DNA of 64,000 bases, taken from contig NC_134530.1 of NCBI RefSeq assembly GCF_050624435.1, positions 145,616,721-145,680,720 of the forward strand, given 5' to 3'. The stretch is from Tenrec ecaudatus. Lineage: Eukaryota > Chordata > Mammalia > Afrosoricida > Tenrecidae. The notes beneath the pieces were generated by a model. The model made no database searches, was not told where the DNA came from, and saw only the letters and a list, made by a program, of their open reading frames with translations. Position numbers and translations under genes: made by a program. The stretch's first letter is position 1; each line of letters begins with the position of its first letter. Below are positions 33,880-46,155 of the stretch, piece after piece.

Positions 33880-33998
33880 AGAAAAAATGATTAGGGCAAA
33901 GACTGTACAGATGTGCTTTATACAACTGATGTATGTATATGTATGAACTGTGATAAGAATTGTATGAGCCCCTAATAAATTGTTAAAATTAAAAAAAA
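33880..33998 (+). mobile_element. Second L1 3' end directly behind the first
   Basis: AATGATTAGGGCAAAGACTG to GAGCCCCTAATAAATTGTT repeats the last 110 bases of the preceding L1, each with its own A-rich tail. Confidence 0.85.
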
Positions 33999-34309
33999 AT
34001 TAAAACATTGCCCCTTCTGGTTCGAATTTGATATTTAATAAATTATACAATAAGGGTTGGCCATAAATGAAAATGTTTTCACATGTACTTTGCTCTTACC
34101 ATATTCATTTATATTTTGCTTTTGAGTATTAAAAACAGCCTCTGCGGATAAGTGACAAGTTATCTAAAACTTCTACAACGGTTTCTGTTGTTAGGTCACT
34201 CACTGTCTTTCACTTACTTGAAAAGGTACTAAATCTCCCTTAAAGGATTCTCAACGACTAAGATAACAAGACCGAGGCTAGGGCTTGGTTCCCTCCTTTC
34301 ATGATTGAA

Positions 34310-34490
34310 ACTTAAAACTCACTGCCACCAAGTTGAATCTGACTCACAGTGACCCTACAGGGTTGGGCAGAAATGTTCCTGTGGATTTCTGACACTGCGA
34401 TGCTTTATGGGAGTAGAACGCTTCATTTTCCTTCCGTGGAGTGGCCAGTGGTTAAATGTATAACCTCCTATGTCACTGGGGCTGGTTTTC
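34310..34490 (-). mobile_element. AfroSINE
   Basis: AACTCACTGCCACCAAGTTG, CAGTGACCCTACAGGGTTGG and TATGTCACTGGGGCT are the reversed SINE. Confidence 0.82.
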
Positions 34491-34509
34491 TTTTATAATT
34501 AATGCTAAT

Positions 34510-34745
34510 TTTTAAACACTATTGCTGCGGATGGTGGAACTTTGTCCCACATACTCTGGAGGTTACCCAGAGGGACCAGTTCTGTGCTTGGTGAAGTAGA
34601 AGGTGAGCAAAAAAGGAGGCCCCCAACACATGAGTCAAGCACAGCATCGATGACGAGTATGACACAGAGCCAGGCAGGGCTTTCCTCGCTGCGCAAAGGA
34701 TTGCTATGGGTCAGAGCCGACTTGAAGGCACCTAACAATAGGTTT
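34510..34745 (+). mobile_element. RTE 3'-end fragment
   Basis: CTGTGCTTGGTGAAGTAGAA, ACATGAGTCAAGCACAGC and GACTTGAAGGCACCTAACAA match the RTE tail. A short translation (VEGEQKRRPPTHESSTASM) is the end of its reverse transcriptase ORF. Confidence 0.75.
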
Positions 34746-34799
34746 CCTTTCCGCTCTCTTGGTCAAATTGTTAAGTAAGTGTAAGTGCTTAATGTTCAG

Positions 34800-35080
34800 G
34801 AGGGTCCAGTTACTTACTTTACCTTTTGCTGTTCATGCATTTTTAGTCTAGTTTGAGTACTGATGCCCAAAATGCGGTTACCTAGTTTTGATCCTACGTT
34901 ATTTTCTAGGAACTTCATAGTTTTAGCTTAAACATTTTTAGGTCTTTGATCCATTTTGAGCTTGTTTTTATACATGGGGTGAGATGTGGATCTTGACTGA
35001 TTTTTATGCATATGGGTATCCAGTTTTACTAGTATCATTAGATACAAAAAGTATTTCTTCCCCCATTATGGGTTGTGGCA
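34800..35080 (-). mobile_element. Old L1 ORF2 fragment
   Basis: TTTTTAGGTCTTTGATCCAT, GGGGTGAGATGTGGATCTTG and GGGTATCCAGTTTTACTAG are antisense words of the L1 ORF2 C-terminal region, strongly diverged. Confidence 0.6.
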
Positions 35081-36025
35081 TATCCAAAAAGAGACAGCAT
35101 ATGAAATGGGAGTTAAACTTACTTATCACATTTAAGAAAGAAATAAACACCAAATGGCTGTGTATGTGAAACAGAGTCACAGGAAGAGAAATGGTGTAGA
35201 AAGAGGCAAAACAGCCAGCTCATCCACAACCACTGAGCTAATGAAACAGCTTGGTCATTCATCAGATAATTTTTTCTCTCTTGACTGCACCTTCTCCTGT
35301 AACGCTGGACATGTAGAACCTGTAGGACCTGTAGAAACAGGGGTGCAGGACACGAGATGCGTAGGCATTTCCACAACAATCGCTTTGGCTGAAATGGGAA
35401 GAAATGACTAGATGGAGGTCATGAAGGATTGCAGAGGAAACACAGGAGGTTCTGGCGGTAATACAGAGGTGAAAGTATGAAAACTCAACTGTTTGAGACA
35501 GTGAAGAGTGAAGTGGGCAAGAAAACAGAGCGAAGCAGATACAATCAAGAAGTATTCAAGAGGTAAAATCAGTGAAGTCTTACTCTATATAAAACAGTGG
35601 TAGCCTCTCTTCCAAGTCCAGCTTTAAAACAACTGCATATTTATAGCCCGGGTTTGTTCACGATTCATTCTGTATGAATCAACAGAAGTTTGACTCTACA
35701 GGAGAGGGTGCAAGAAGAAGACAAGAACGATTTGGGTAATGCTCCAGGGTCTGCTTTAGCTGAAGCGGATGTTCCAAAACTTTACTGACAGATGCAATTA
35801 ATAAAGAAAAGGAAATATAATTCAAAATATAGGCAATGGGGCTCCTGGTGAATGAGAATGAAAGCTGACAATAAAACAAGCAAGGGGAGAAATGATTATC
35901 AATAGGAGCTGAGTGACATAAAAGTAGAAGGCAACCTGGGTAAGTGCTACCAAGAACTTTTATAAGGATGGAAATTTCCTGGGATATGTAAACAATGAAC
36001 AGTTAGTTATTAATGGTAGTATGGA
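35081..36025. other. Intronic sequence, nothing recognised
   Basis: No repeat or exon could be assigned; open frames at 35119-35411 and 35679-35879 overlap on both strands and lack splice or coding features. Confidence 0.35.
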
Positions 36026-36236
36026 AAGAGCAGCTTGGTAGCGCAGTGGTTTAAGTGCTCAGCTGCTGATTGACAGGCGGGCAGTTCAAACCCATCAGGC
36101 ACTCCTAAGGAGGCACGTGCCCTCTGTTTCTGTACAGCTTCCCGCCTCGGAGTCCCCATGCAAGAGTTCTACTCTGTGCAGGAAGGTCTGCGTTGGAACT
36201 GAACCAACAGTGGCTTTTGGTTTTGCTTGGCTTTGG
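36026..36236 (+). mobile_element. AfroSINE
   Basis: GCAGCTTGGTAGCGCAGTGG, GGGCAGTTCAAACCCATCAG and GTTCTACTCTGTGCAGG in order. Confidence 0.85.
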
Positions 36237-36361
36237 TAGTATGAAAAATGTGAGTCACTTTGGGGGTCATTTGTACCACAAAAAATGATGATAATGTAAA
36301 CTGGATGAAAGGACTACAGGATTTAAGAACCTATTTTTTAATTTAGAAACTGATTAGGCAA

Positions 36362-36545
36362 ACCGAAACAGAACTCACCGCCATTGAATAGATGCCAACT
36401 CATAGCAACCCTACAGGACAGGGTAGAACTGCCCCGGGGAGTTTCCGAGAGTGTAACTCTTTCTGAGAGTAGAAGGATGGAAAGAACCTGGACCTTAAAT
36501 CATGCGGGAAGAACACCATCAGCCCCCCGAAGCACCGACAGACTG
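36362..36545 (-). mobile_element. AfroSINE
   Basis: AACCGAAACAGAACTCACCG, CATAGCAACCCTACAGGACA and GGGTAGAACTGCCCCGGGGA are the reversed SINE. Confidence 0.82.
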
Positions 36546-36889
36546 ATGCTAGAAACACCGGTGTTACGCAAATGACACTTGGAACTTCGTTACAGCTACC
36601 AGCTTTACCCTAATTAATATCTACGTGGACTTTATTTTTTGGAGAAAATGGAAACTGCTTCCATAAAGATTACAAAACCTATGGAGGCTCTAAAACCTAC
36701 ACAGGGTCATCAGGAATCAGAATTAACTCAATGGTAAGGGGCCTGGTGTGGAGTAATTTACAGAGAAAACTAGTGTGAACAATTACTAAGCAAGCTGTGA
36801 CAAATGAGGGCCCAATGAAAATATCCTTTAGAGAGGAGCAGATACATGAAGTAGCTTTAAAAGTTCCATGATCTTTTCTTTTTAAAAAA

Positions 36890-37215
36890 TTTTCTTTTAA
36901 ATTTTTAAAAAATCATTTTATTGGGGGCTCTTACAATTCTTGTTACAATCGATACAATTGTATCCGACATATTCATACATATGTTCCATTGTTCTTTTCT
37001 AGACATTTACTTTCCATTGAGCCCTTGAGATCAGCTCCTTTTTCCCTCCCTCCTCTCCCTTCAAGCCTCAAGGCCCCTTGATAGATTGTTGATTGTTAAT
37101 TATTTTCAAATCTTTACACCGATCACTGTCTCCCTTCCCCTCTGGTTTATTGTTCTTCCCCTTGGGTGGGGGGAGGGTGGTGTGGTTATGTGCCATTCCA
37201 CGATCTTTTAATTCC
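36890..37215 (-). mobile_element. L1 3'UTR fragment
   Basis: AAAAAATCATTTTATTGGGG and CCATTGAGCCCTTGAGATCA follow the antisense L1 3' end. Confidence 0.8.
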
Positions 37216-38112
37216 ACTTTTCTGTGGATTTTTGGAAGCCTCTCATATGTGTTCTGTAGTGAGTATATTATCAGTCTGGATATATTTGTATGTTGAATGC
37301 TACCAGATGTCTAGAGAGGTCATTAATGTCTACACTGAAACTATAAATGATCCTGAGAGATTAATCAAAAAGCACCAAATACCAGCAAGCGTCTGAAAGA
37401 CTGTCATGAGAGGAGCATGGGAACGCAGAGAAACACGTCAGCTGGAGCTCGAGCGGCCTGTCTCTCTCTCCAAGTCACCCAGGTTCCATCCCCAGGATAT
37501 AGGCTGAGCACTTGCCTCGTGCTCCGCTTCGTGGAAAATACTTACGTTTTCTCTCTGACAACGCTCCACCTGAGGTAGGGTATGGCTCCCCTCGATTTTA
37601 CCCAACTTGGGGGTTGACTACTAATTTAATGTCAAAATGATTTGACAAAAGGGAGAGGAGTTTCAGGCTATACCGTTACACCCTCATATGAGTATATGGG
37701 GCTGGGAACTTAAGAATGCAGGTAATAAATGGCGGTGATCTAAGCAGGTACATCAAATGGCTAAGGGAGTGTGAATAACTGGTTAAGCACATTTAAGAAA
37801 AAGGAAAAAATGGTTAAATCTAAAATTATGTCACTTAAAATCTCTATCAATATTTCCAGTTTGGTGCTGCTGTAATCCCCAATGAAGTTGTAATAAAGAA
37901 TTGAATAAAAATTGTCCTTTGGCGTCTACAAACAAGGAAGATTGATTAATTGTTTAGAAGATTATTAATGAGAACTTTTTTTTCTAATAGTGAATGTTAT
38001 TTTTAAGAGGTTAGTAATTTAAAGGTTGTGGATCCTATTTCATTAAAGGCAAGAAACATCAGCAGCATGGGAACAGACTGTTTCCAGTTCCTATGTTTAA
38101 CATAGTTACACC
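37216..38112. other. Intronic sequence, nothing recognised
   Basis: AT-rich, no assigned repeat, no exon-like frame. Confidence 0.35.
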
Positions 38113-38302
38113 CAAGCCCCAAACCAACTCACTGCTACTGATTCGATTATGACTCACAGTGACCCTCTCCAGTGCTGCTGAGGCTGTAAATCTGTTCTGG
38201 GAACAGAGAGCCTCATCGTTCAGCTGAGTGGCTGGTGGGTTTGAACGGCCAACACTGCAGGAAGCCGTCTAGCGCTTAACTGAAAGTGCCACCAGGGCTC
38301 CT
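38113..38302 (-). mobile_element. AfroSINE beside DRAM2 exon 3
   Basis: AGCCCCAAACCAACTCACTG to GTGCCACCAGGGCTCCTTTA. It ends about 50 bases from the exon 3 donor. Confidence 0.88.
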
Positions 38303-38354
38303 TTACTATATGTATATACTTCAGGAAAATCTCTCTGCCTGGGCTAAAACACAC

Positions 38355-38494
38355 CTGAAAGTTTGCCACAACACAAAGTCCTAAGCAACTCAGGAATCCC
38401 AGGACAAGACCAGCCTTGTTCAATCTGATGACGCGGTTCTCGTCAGGATTCAGAGCATGAACTTGCTTATAACGAACATAAATGGTAGCAGCAC
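38355..38494 (-). CDS. DRAM2: DRAM2 coding exon 3 (residues 67-113)
   Basis: The acceptor is CTCTTCCAG and the donor CAG|GTGTGT. The 140-base exon completes Cys67 and reads [20 protein letters not shown], then a hydrophobic run ending in VVANFQ, which is the second-to-third membrane segment region of DRAM2. The exon ends in phase 0. Its donor is only about 50 bases from the antisense AfroSINE at 38113-38302, so the SINE entered the proximal intron without removing the splice site. Confidence 0.96.
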
Positions 38495-38952
38495 CTGGAA
38501 GAGACCAAAACAACAATAAACAACAAACAAATCAGGAAAAAGTTGCCAGTAAAGGGTTCACAAAAGTCACAAGTTTCGGCTTTTCCTATCAATCTCAGAG
38601 AAGAAGGAAAAATAGGGTTGGGTTTTAAAGAACGTTTACGGGTGCACATGTATCTATTGATATCACTGCGTGCCTAAGCAAGCAATATGAGTCATTTTAA
38701 CATTCAAGATAAAATTCAAGAGATAAGTTTTGTTTTCTAAAATCTCTGGTAAAATATGCTATGCAAAATGCAAAATATTTTCCGGGCATATCTTTTTGTG
38801 CTCTGTTTGCTTAAACTTTGCAGATACACATACACAACTTCACACGCACTGGGAAACTAAACCACCTGTGTGACTTCCTTTCTCTCGCCACTTGCTTTTA
38901 CTGTGGTGGTCTGGAGCCAAACCCACAATATCTGCAAGGAATGCCTGTAGAT

Positions 38953-39150
38953 CAGCAGTTTTCAACCAGTGGGTCTCGACCCCTTTGGAGGTCGAATGAC
39001 CCTTTCACAGGGGTCACCCGATTCATAACAGTAGCAAAACTACAGTTATGAAGTAGCAACGAAAATAATTTTATGGTCAGGGGTGGGGGGGACCACCACA
39101 TGAGGAACTGTACTAAAGAGTCGTGGCATTAAGAAGGTTGTGAACCACTG
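38953..39150 (-). mobile_element. SPIN (hAT) non-autonomous element, copy 3
   Basis: CAGCAGTTTTCAACCAGTGG to AAGGTTGTGAACCACTG, with GCAAAACTACAGTTATGAAG inside; reversed relative to copies 1, 2 and 4. Flanks TGTAGAT and TGTCGAT match at 6 of 7. Confidence 0.93.
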
Positions 39151-39324
39151 TGTCGATGATTAGCATCAAACTAAAAAGTTAATTACGTAGTTATAGAATA
39201 GGGATAAAAAGGTCATAGGTAAAAACTATATATACCTCAAAAAATTACTTATCACCCTCTCCGATGATTCTTATTCAAATTTACTACAACTTGGCTCTAT
39301 CAGAAACAGTATTCATTTACACAG

Positions 39325-39500
39325 GGGCTGGGGGAGAAGCCCACCTGAGTGTTGGGCTGCTAATTGCAAGGACGGCGGTTCAAACCCATCGGATGCTCGA
39401 TGGAAGAAAGGAAGGCTGGCTCGGAAAGCCACACGGCTAGTTCGATTCTGTCCCAGAGACAGACTCAACTCATTGGCAGTGGGTTTTATTTTTTTATTTT
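39325..39500 (+). mobile_element. AfroSINE
   Basis: GCTGCTAATTGCAAGGACGG, GGTTCAAACCCATCGG and AACTCATTGGCAGTGGGTTT. Confidence 0.82.
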
Positions 39501-40499
39501 ACTCTCTTACAAGTCAAGTACGGGCCAAAGTGAACTTTCCAATGTGGAAATATTGCCCAAGAGCTCCTGAGTGCAGAAAAAGTACCAAGACGGGCTTTAC
39601 TGTGTCCCAGTCATGTTTATGGACAGCTGACTTTAACACAAAAGTTCTGCAACCATTTTGCTTACATCTGCTTCGGACCCCAGTGCATAACGGGATGAAC
39701 ATTCTAATAAAGCAGTAATGAAAAATTCAAAAGATAAAGACTACACAGGAATTAAAAGGAACTCCATGCCTTTGAAGCTAGCGTATTACTCAGAAATCTA
39801 AACATCTATTGCCAAACTTCTAAATTGTTTACCCTAACAGAATGTAGTTCGAGTTAGTTGTGGTCAGTCGCATCTACACCTCTTTTCCCCTACTGGCTGT
39901 ATAAGAAGCTGACTTAAGGCCTTGAGGAATATTTGTTTAGAGAGGCATATCCTGGAGACACTGCGGGCTGGGTTTCACACTACTACAATCAGACAGCTAA
40001 CACCATAAAGGTAGTCACACAATTTTTTGGTTCCCCTGTGCATATAAAGTTATGTTTTCATTATATTTTATTCTACTAAGTGTGCAATAACATTATAAAC
40101 AAGTTTGAAGTATTGTGAGAATTATCAAAATGTGACACAGAAAAATAATGCCAATAGGCTTGCTTAAGTTGAATTGGAGTTGAAGATCAAAGAACACAGT
40201 AGCTGTGAAGGGCAATTAAGCACAGCACAGTGAAACAAGACATGCCTGCACTTGACATCTTCTGTTTGGATTAACAGCTTGGCAGTCCTTTGGGCATTTT
40301 TAAAGGGCATACTACCACCATTTGATTTCTAGAAATTGCTTTTTTTATTTTTAAAGTAGTGCATCTGTGATCAATAATTTAATGATGGCATTTCCTGAAG
40401 TACAATTAGAAAGTAAAAGGAATAGCCCGGAACTCGTTAAAAAGGAAAGCAACAATTTAGCTATTACTTTGAATCCTTAAAGTCGCAATCATTACTTAC
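39501..40499. other. Intronic sequence, nothing recognised
   Basis: Unique-looking AT-rich sequence upstream of the exon 2 donor; no supported feature. Confidence 0.35.
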
Positions 40500-40567
40500 A
40501 TAAAACTGCTGTGACATTTAACATTGCCCCAAATAAGCATTTTTCTGGAGCTAGTGTGCCAGTGTCA
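40500..40567 (-). CDS. DRAM2: DRAM2 coding exon 2 (residues 44-66)
   Basis: This is a 68-base exon too short to stand out as an open frame. It follows a long pyrimidine tract ending TTTCAG and ends T|GTAAGT. Spliced to the preceding exon it reads [23 protein letters not shown], which matches the first loop and the start of the second membrane segment of DRAM2. It leaves one base (T) for the next codon, cysteine 67. The change to NVT at residues 61-63 creates a nominal N-glycosylation sequon, but it lies inside a predicted membrane segment and is unlikely to be used. Confidence 0.95.
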
Positions 40568-40976
40568 CTGAAAGAAAAAAAGAGAAAAAGAAATACAGAT
40601 TTCTCATGTAAGATTTACATACGTACTTCTTCTAAGGAATCAGAAGTAAAGGGATAACTTCAAACTCTCTTTCATCAGTCTTAGATCATTTCACGAAGAA
40701 AACAAGACAAAGATTGGTCTCCTTCATCTTCTTCTCAACATCGCTCAAGATGATTTCTTTTTTATACAATAGAAAGCAAAGTCCACGGATCAAACAATAC
40801 AGCTATACTTGGCTTGTTAAGATGTTACTGACTTACTATGTTTCACTAAAACATTCCACAACGCTACCTTTTATACCTGCTATCGACTGCCTGAGATTTA
40901 CTTTTATTCAACGACCGATTAGCGATCCCTACAGCATTCTGTCCATACTTCCATTCAAACCACTTACCACAATACA

Positions 40977-41041
40977 AAAGGAGGCTTCAAAATTTTCATG
41001 GAAAAATTCCATTTTTCTAATACCTTCTTGACGCCCCCTGG
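40977..41041. mobile_element. Possible short MITE remnant
   Basis: AAAGGAGGCTTCAAAATTTT and CCTTCTTGACGCCCCCT form imperfect inverted ends around CATGGAAAAATTCCATTTTT. Too short and diverged to classify. Confidence 0.3.
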
Positions 41042-42904
41042 TGTCCATGTGCTCACTCATCTTTGAGGATGAGATGGAATATGCAGGCTCAGATTCAACG
41101 TTAGTCTGTTAACTGGAAGACTCTGAGCACAATGCTTTTGCTTTTTCTCCCTAAGGCTGCTAAATAAGGTGTTCATTATATCCCAGCTAATCAGGCCACC
41201 AAACTGCGGAGATGAAATGTGGCAACAACAAACCGTCTTTAACATAGTCACGAGCACCTGAGAGCCTGCCATTAAATGCCAGCTGCTTTCCCTTCCCTCA
41301 GCTTACTCCATGACAGAAAAGAAATAACGAGGATCTCAAGGAATGCAATGTAACAGAAACAAACAAAAAAATGGAGAGCCAGATCTGCTAAAGAACCTAT
41401 CAGATTTGATGACTATATGGGTTAGGCATTTTAGAAAAGAGGGAATTATCAGACACAAATTTTAAGGACTGGTCTTTCCACTCTAAAATTCCAGATGTTT
41501 GGGGATTGCCCCCCCCCATAATAAAATAAATTCTAAATCCAAATAATTGTAAAAAATCTATTTAATGGAAATGGAAAACCAAACACAAAAATAATATATT
41601 GGTATGGGAGAATAACCTATCTTTCAGATATAAATGATTTTGTTACTCTTTTTCTTCAAGGAGCGGGAGAAGAGGCGTTTCCTTTTTCTTCTGCCTTCCA
41701 AACTGGCAATAAGACATATGAATTATTTTTAAAGAAAAATTTTTATTTTTTAAAAATTATTCTTATAATCAGAAAAAAATCCATAATTTTAATAGTTGTA
41801 CTCTAAATGATGTTCCTACTTTGAATTACCCCCGCCAATATGCAAAAACACATTTCTAGATGGTTGGTTCAGGGTGTCCCTTCTTTTGTCCATGAAACAG
41901 AAAGGCATAAACTGAACAGCAATGAAACAAACACCCGTGATTTCTTCAGCACCACACCGTTTCGGTCATGTACCATCAGGAAAAATGTCTGAGCATCTAA
42001 CTTTACAACACAACAGCATGTCTTTATTATAATACCATTCCATATACTAAATATGAGTAAATGTTCACATCCCAGTTAATAGTCACATACCTTGCTGGGG
42101 TGCCCACTTGTAGTGAAATTGCCTTTGAAGTGAAATTTATATATGGTCCTGTCTCTTGAACATTAACAATGAAACCTTTTGTATAGGACAGGGTCAAGCC
42201 ACTTCCAAAGAGCCCTGGAGATTACCTCACTCAAGTTCATGATCTTCCAGATAAAGGAAATGAGTTTAATAAAAATAAAAATTACTTTCATGGAGTTTAA
42301 AGATATTAGATTGTTAGGAGAAAGACTGCTGGGTAATAATACTAACCTCATTAGCAGAAAAATAAAAAGACACAGGATTGGGAAGAAAAGGTAGTGTCTG
42401 GGGTGCTATCAGAAAATCACATGCAATACCAACAGAGAGCTGAAATTCTGAAACAAAGACCCCAACTCATTTTAAGCAAATTATTATCAGCTCTCTAAAC
42501 AGGAAACAATCACGGTCTAAAAAGAGGAAAAAATACTGAGGAACCTTCATGAATCTTAAATATGTATATTTTCTTGAGCGTTACTAAAGAATAGACGGGG
42601 CCCTTATTTCTTTAGCAGAGTTGCAAATAGTGATTACTTACCAAATTATTCCTAGAATCAGGACATTAAATTTTGAGCATCTTAAGGTTTTAAAAATCTT
42701 CCCAAAGTGTTCCAAAATTGTGCTATACCAGTATAGAAGCAAATATAAATGGTAATACTCAGACCTTAATATATAGTTTTGGTTTATTATCCTTTATAAG
42801 TTTACTATTAGGTGTGCTTGAAGATTGTTTTTCAGAAAGTTAAAAAATGAAGAAGCTATAAAAACAACAAACGAAGCATATTGTATGCACATATGCGTAC
42901 ATTT
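41042..42904. other. Intronic sequence, nothing recognised
   Basis: AT-rich sequence without assigned repeats; several short A- and T-runs. Open frames near 42163-42394 lie opposite each other and are chance. Confidence 0.35.
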
Positions 42905-43018
42905 ATAAAGGAGCCCTGGTGGTGGTGTGACCTAGGCATTGGGCTGCTATTGCAAGGTCAGTAGTTCAAACTTACTAGCAGCTCTGTTGGGAGAAAGGTG
43001 AAGTTGCCGCTTCTACAT
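42905..43018 (+). mobile_element. AfroSINE, 5' half only
   Basis: GGAGCCCTGGTGGTGGTGTG, GCAAGGTCAGTAGTTCAAAC, then cut where L1 sequence starts. Confidence 0.85.
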
Positions 43019-43596
43019 ACTGACAACTAATCTTTGATCATGGGGCAAAACACGGTCAACAGGACAGACGTAATCTCTTTAACAAATGGAGCTAGCCAAA
43101 TGAATCTGCATCTTCAGAAGAATTAAACCGGATTCATACCTCGGTCTATGTTAAAAAATGAAGTCAAGGCAGATCAAATACCTCAATGTACTTTAACTTG
43201 AGAGTTATAAAGATCTTCGATGAGAAAACAGGTACAACTTAAGGGCCCTGCTGCAGGCGTGCACAAACGTAACGAAGGAAAGCAAAACAGATGACTGGCA
43301 CCTACTTACAATAAGACGTGTGCATCAAATGACTTCAACCAAAGAGTAAAAAGAGAAACCACAGACTAGGAAAAATCTTTAGCAACAACAGAGCAGACAA
43401 GGAACTAATTTATAATACCTACAGAAAGTTGAAATACCTCAATAAGAAAATAAACAATCCAATTGAGTATCGGACATGAATGGTCATTTCACCAAGAGTG
43501 ACATCCAAATAGCTAACAAACACATAAAGAAGTGCTCATGGTCATTAGTCACCCAGGAAATCTAAATTAATAAAATTATTAGATATCACCTTACAC

Positions 43597-43787
43597 CAGT
43601 GGTTCTCAGCCTTCCTAATGCCACGACCCTTTACTACAGCTCCTCATGTTGTGGTGATCCCCAACCATAAAATCATTTTCATTGCTACCTCATCACTGTC
43701 ATTTTGCTACTGCTATGATTCAGGCAACCCTGCGAAAGGGTTGTTGGAACTCCCAACGGGTCACGACCCCCAGGTTGAGAACCACTG
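43597..43787 (+). mobile_element. SPIN (hAT) non-autonomous element, copy 4
   Basis: CAGTGGTTCTCAGCCTTCCT to CAGGTTGAGAACCACTG with both ends intact. CCTTACAC (43589-43596) and CCTTACGC (43788-43795) are the 8-bp target duplication with one difference. L1 sequence continues on both sides. Confidence 0.96.
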
Positions 43788-45063
43788 CCTTACGCAAACA
43801 ATGATAGCCCAATTCAAAAAATCAAAAAACAACTAATGAGATTGGAACTCTCATACATGACGGGTGGGTCTGTAAATATGGATCGCCATTGTGGGAAAGC
43901 AATATGGCACTACCTCAAACAACTAGGAGCAGAAATTCTACCTGAGCCAGCAATATGTCCACTGGAATATACCCTGAAGAAGTAGGAGCCATAACATGAA
44001 TAGACACACGCACGCCTCTGTTCACCGCAGCACTGCTCACAAAAGCGAGAGGAAGGAAACAGTTCCAATGCGCATCAGTAGTAGACTGGATAAAGAAACT
44101 GGTACAAGCACATAATGGCATGCTGTGCATCACTACAAATTAATGATGGGATTAAGAACCAACTCATGACACGATGGGCCTGGAGAACAATATGCTGAGT
44201 GAACTTAGCAAATCACAAAAGGGTAAGTCTTGCACGAGACCATTATCAGTATTAAACACAAGACCAAGACTTGCACACCAAAGGGAATTGAATTTGGAGG
44301 TTCCCCAGGGAGGGAGGCAAAAAGTGAGAAAATGAAGGAACAGACTCAAAGTTGACAGATAACAATTTGGGTAAAAGGGAGGATGAGATCCATTAAAGGG
44401 AAAACAAATTGGAATAGAATTCAGGAGGTTAGTGGTTTAAACTGTTGAATACAGAGTTGATGACAGCAAGGAAAACACAAAAGGCCCCTTCCAATTTGAT
44501 CCTTAAGTTCCCCCTCAGTGGGGTTTAGGGTGAGCAGGTATGGGAGACTTCAAATGATACAAACCTTACTCTCTTCTCCTTAAAAGAATAACAGCAGCAG
44601 CGACAAAACATCGAGACAAAGAACATCTGGTAAGCCACAACCTAGACACTAGATGGTGCTCATCTGTACTGCTGGTTCTGACCAGGGACACAACAGGACA
44701 TTCCCATTGGAATGGGGAAAAAATGTAGAAGAAATTCAAATTAATAAAAAAGATCAGATTTACTGGACTGATAAAAACTGGAAGATTCCCTGAGACTGTT
44801 GCCACAGGATAGCCTTTCAGCGGATTTGAAGCCATTCCTGGGTGTCATCTCACCTTTCAGTCAAATTACAGACTGACCTATAAAATAAACAGTAAAATCG
44901 GTGACGAATGTGCTCCTTTGAAGAATCACCCACAGGAGACTAGATTTACTGTCAACACTTACCCCAAAGCAAAGATGAGAAGACAGGGGGAAATAAAAAA
45001 ACAGGATGGATACAAAGGGAGCAGGCAAGGTGGAGACAGTGAGGGCCGACATACTAGGGACAT

Positions 45064-45105
45064 TGTGTGTGTGTATGTGTGTGTGTGGGGGGGGGTGGCG
45101 GCAGA
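45064..45105 (+). repeat. (TG)n tract followed by a G run
   Basis: TGTGTGTGTATGTGTGTGTG and ten G residues. Confidence 0.9.
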
Positions 45106-45196
45106 TTGCAAACATCACAGAACAATTTGTAAGTGAACTGTTGAATGAGATATGAATTTGCTGTGTGGACTTTCACTTTTTATAAACACAATAAGA

Positions 45197-45430
45197 TATT
45201 TTTTAAGTCATTTTATTGGGGCTCACACAATTCTTATCACAATCCATACATACATCAGTTGAGTAAAGCATCCTTATACATCCATTGCCCTCATCATTCT
45301 CAAAATTCGCCTTCTGCTTGGGCTCCTGGAATCAGCTCATTTTCCTTTTTTCCCTTCCCCTCTCTCCCTGCTCCCCGCTCCCTCATGAACCCTTAATAAT
45401 TTATAAATTATGATTTTTATCTTATCGATA
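45197..45430 (-). mobile_element. L1 3'UTR fragment
   Basis: AAGTCATTTTATTGGGGCTC to CATGAACCCTTAATAATTTA, antisense L1 3' end. Confidence 0.87.
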
Positions 45431-45689
45431 AAATATTTTTTAAAAGCAACTGAGTACTGTCTCTTTTTTGGAACTTAACCATTGCCTAGGTGAAATCATT
45501 TATAACATTGAAAATCATTTAGAACACTGGTATTGCTTAATCATAATTAATAATTGTAGTATAAAGACTATATTTTCTGAACCTCCTCTTTCCAGGTAAT
45601 TCTTTGAACTTTTGTAGTATAGCACCGACAATACACATTACATTCCTCTAGTTCTTTAATGCTTCCTTACACAGTGCTACCTTACACAT

Positions 45690-46155
45690 CCAGCTAGACC
45701 AGAGCACGTACACTGGTACAGATCAGAGCTCTCGACACACGGAATCCAGGACAGATCAACCCCTCAGGAATACTGGGAGTAGGGACACCATGAGGGTACA
45801 GGGAGGATGGTGTGGGGGAAGAGGGAGAAATGGGGCACCAATCACAAGGTTGGCTATATAACATCCCCAACCCAAGATGATGAATAATAGAAAAGTGGGT
45901 GAAGGAAGATAACAGACAGTGTAAGATACAAAATAACAATACATAATTGATCAAGGAATTCACAAGGGGGTGGGGGGGCTAGGGAGGGGCAAAAAAGAGG
46001 AGCTGATACCAAGGGCTCAAGTAGAACGAAAATGTTTTGGAAATGATGATGGCAACATATGTACAAGTGTGCTTGATACCGTTGAATTATGGATTGTTAT
46101 AAGATCTGGAAGAACATCCAACAAAATGATTAATAAAACAAACAAACAAATAAGT
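45690..46155 (+). mobile_element. L1 3'UTR fragment
   Basis: AGACCAGAGCACGTACACTG, CACGGAATCCAGGACAGATC and AACAAAATGATTAATAAAAC; sense L1 3' end with an A-rich tail. Confidence 0.85.

Larger units (their letters stand above)
43020..45185 (+). mobile_element. Older L1, ORF2 end and 3'UTR
   Basis: Plus-strand L1: decayed ORF2 C-terminus (words like ATGAAGTCAAGGCAGATCAA, CAACAACAGAGCAGACAAGG, ATATACCCTGAAGAAGTAGG), then a 3'UTR unlike the younger family. It contains SPIN copy 4 and the (TG)n tract. It is 5'-truncated into the AfroSINE. Confidence 0.75.

Noticed and set aside
40714-41031. 105-codon plus-strand frame
   Set aside because: AT-rich chance frame without splice sites; overlaps a possible MITE remnant.
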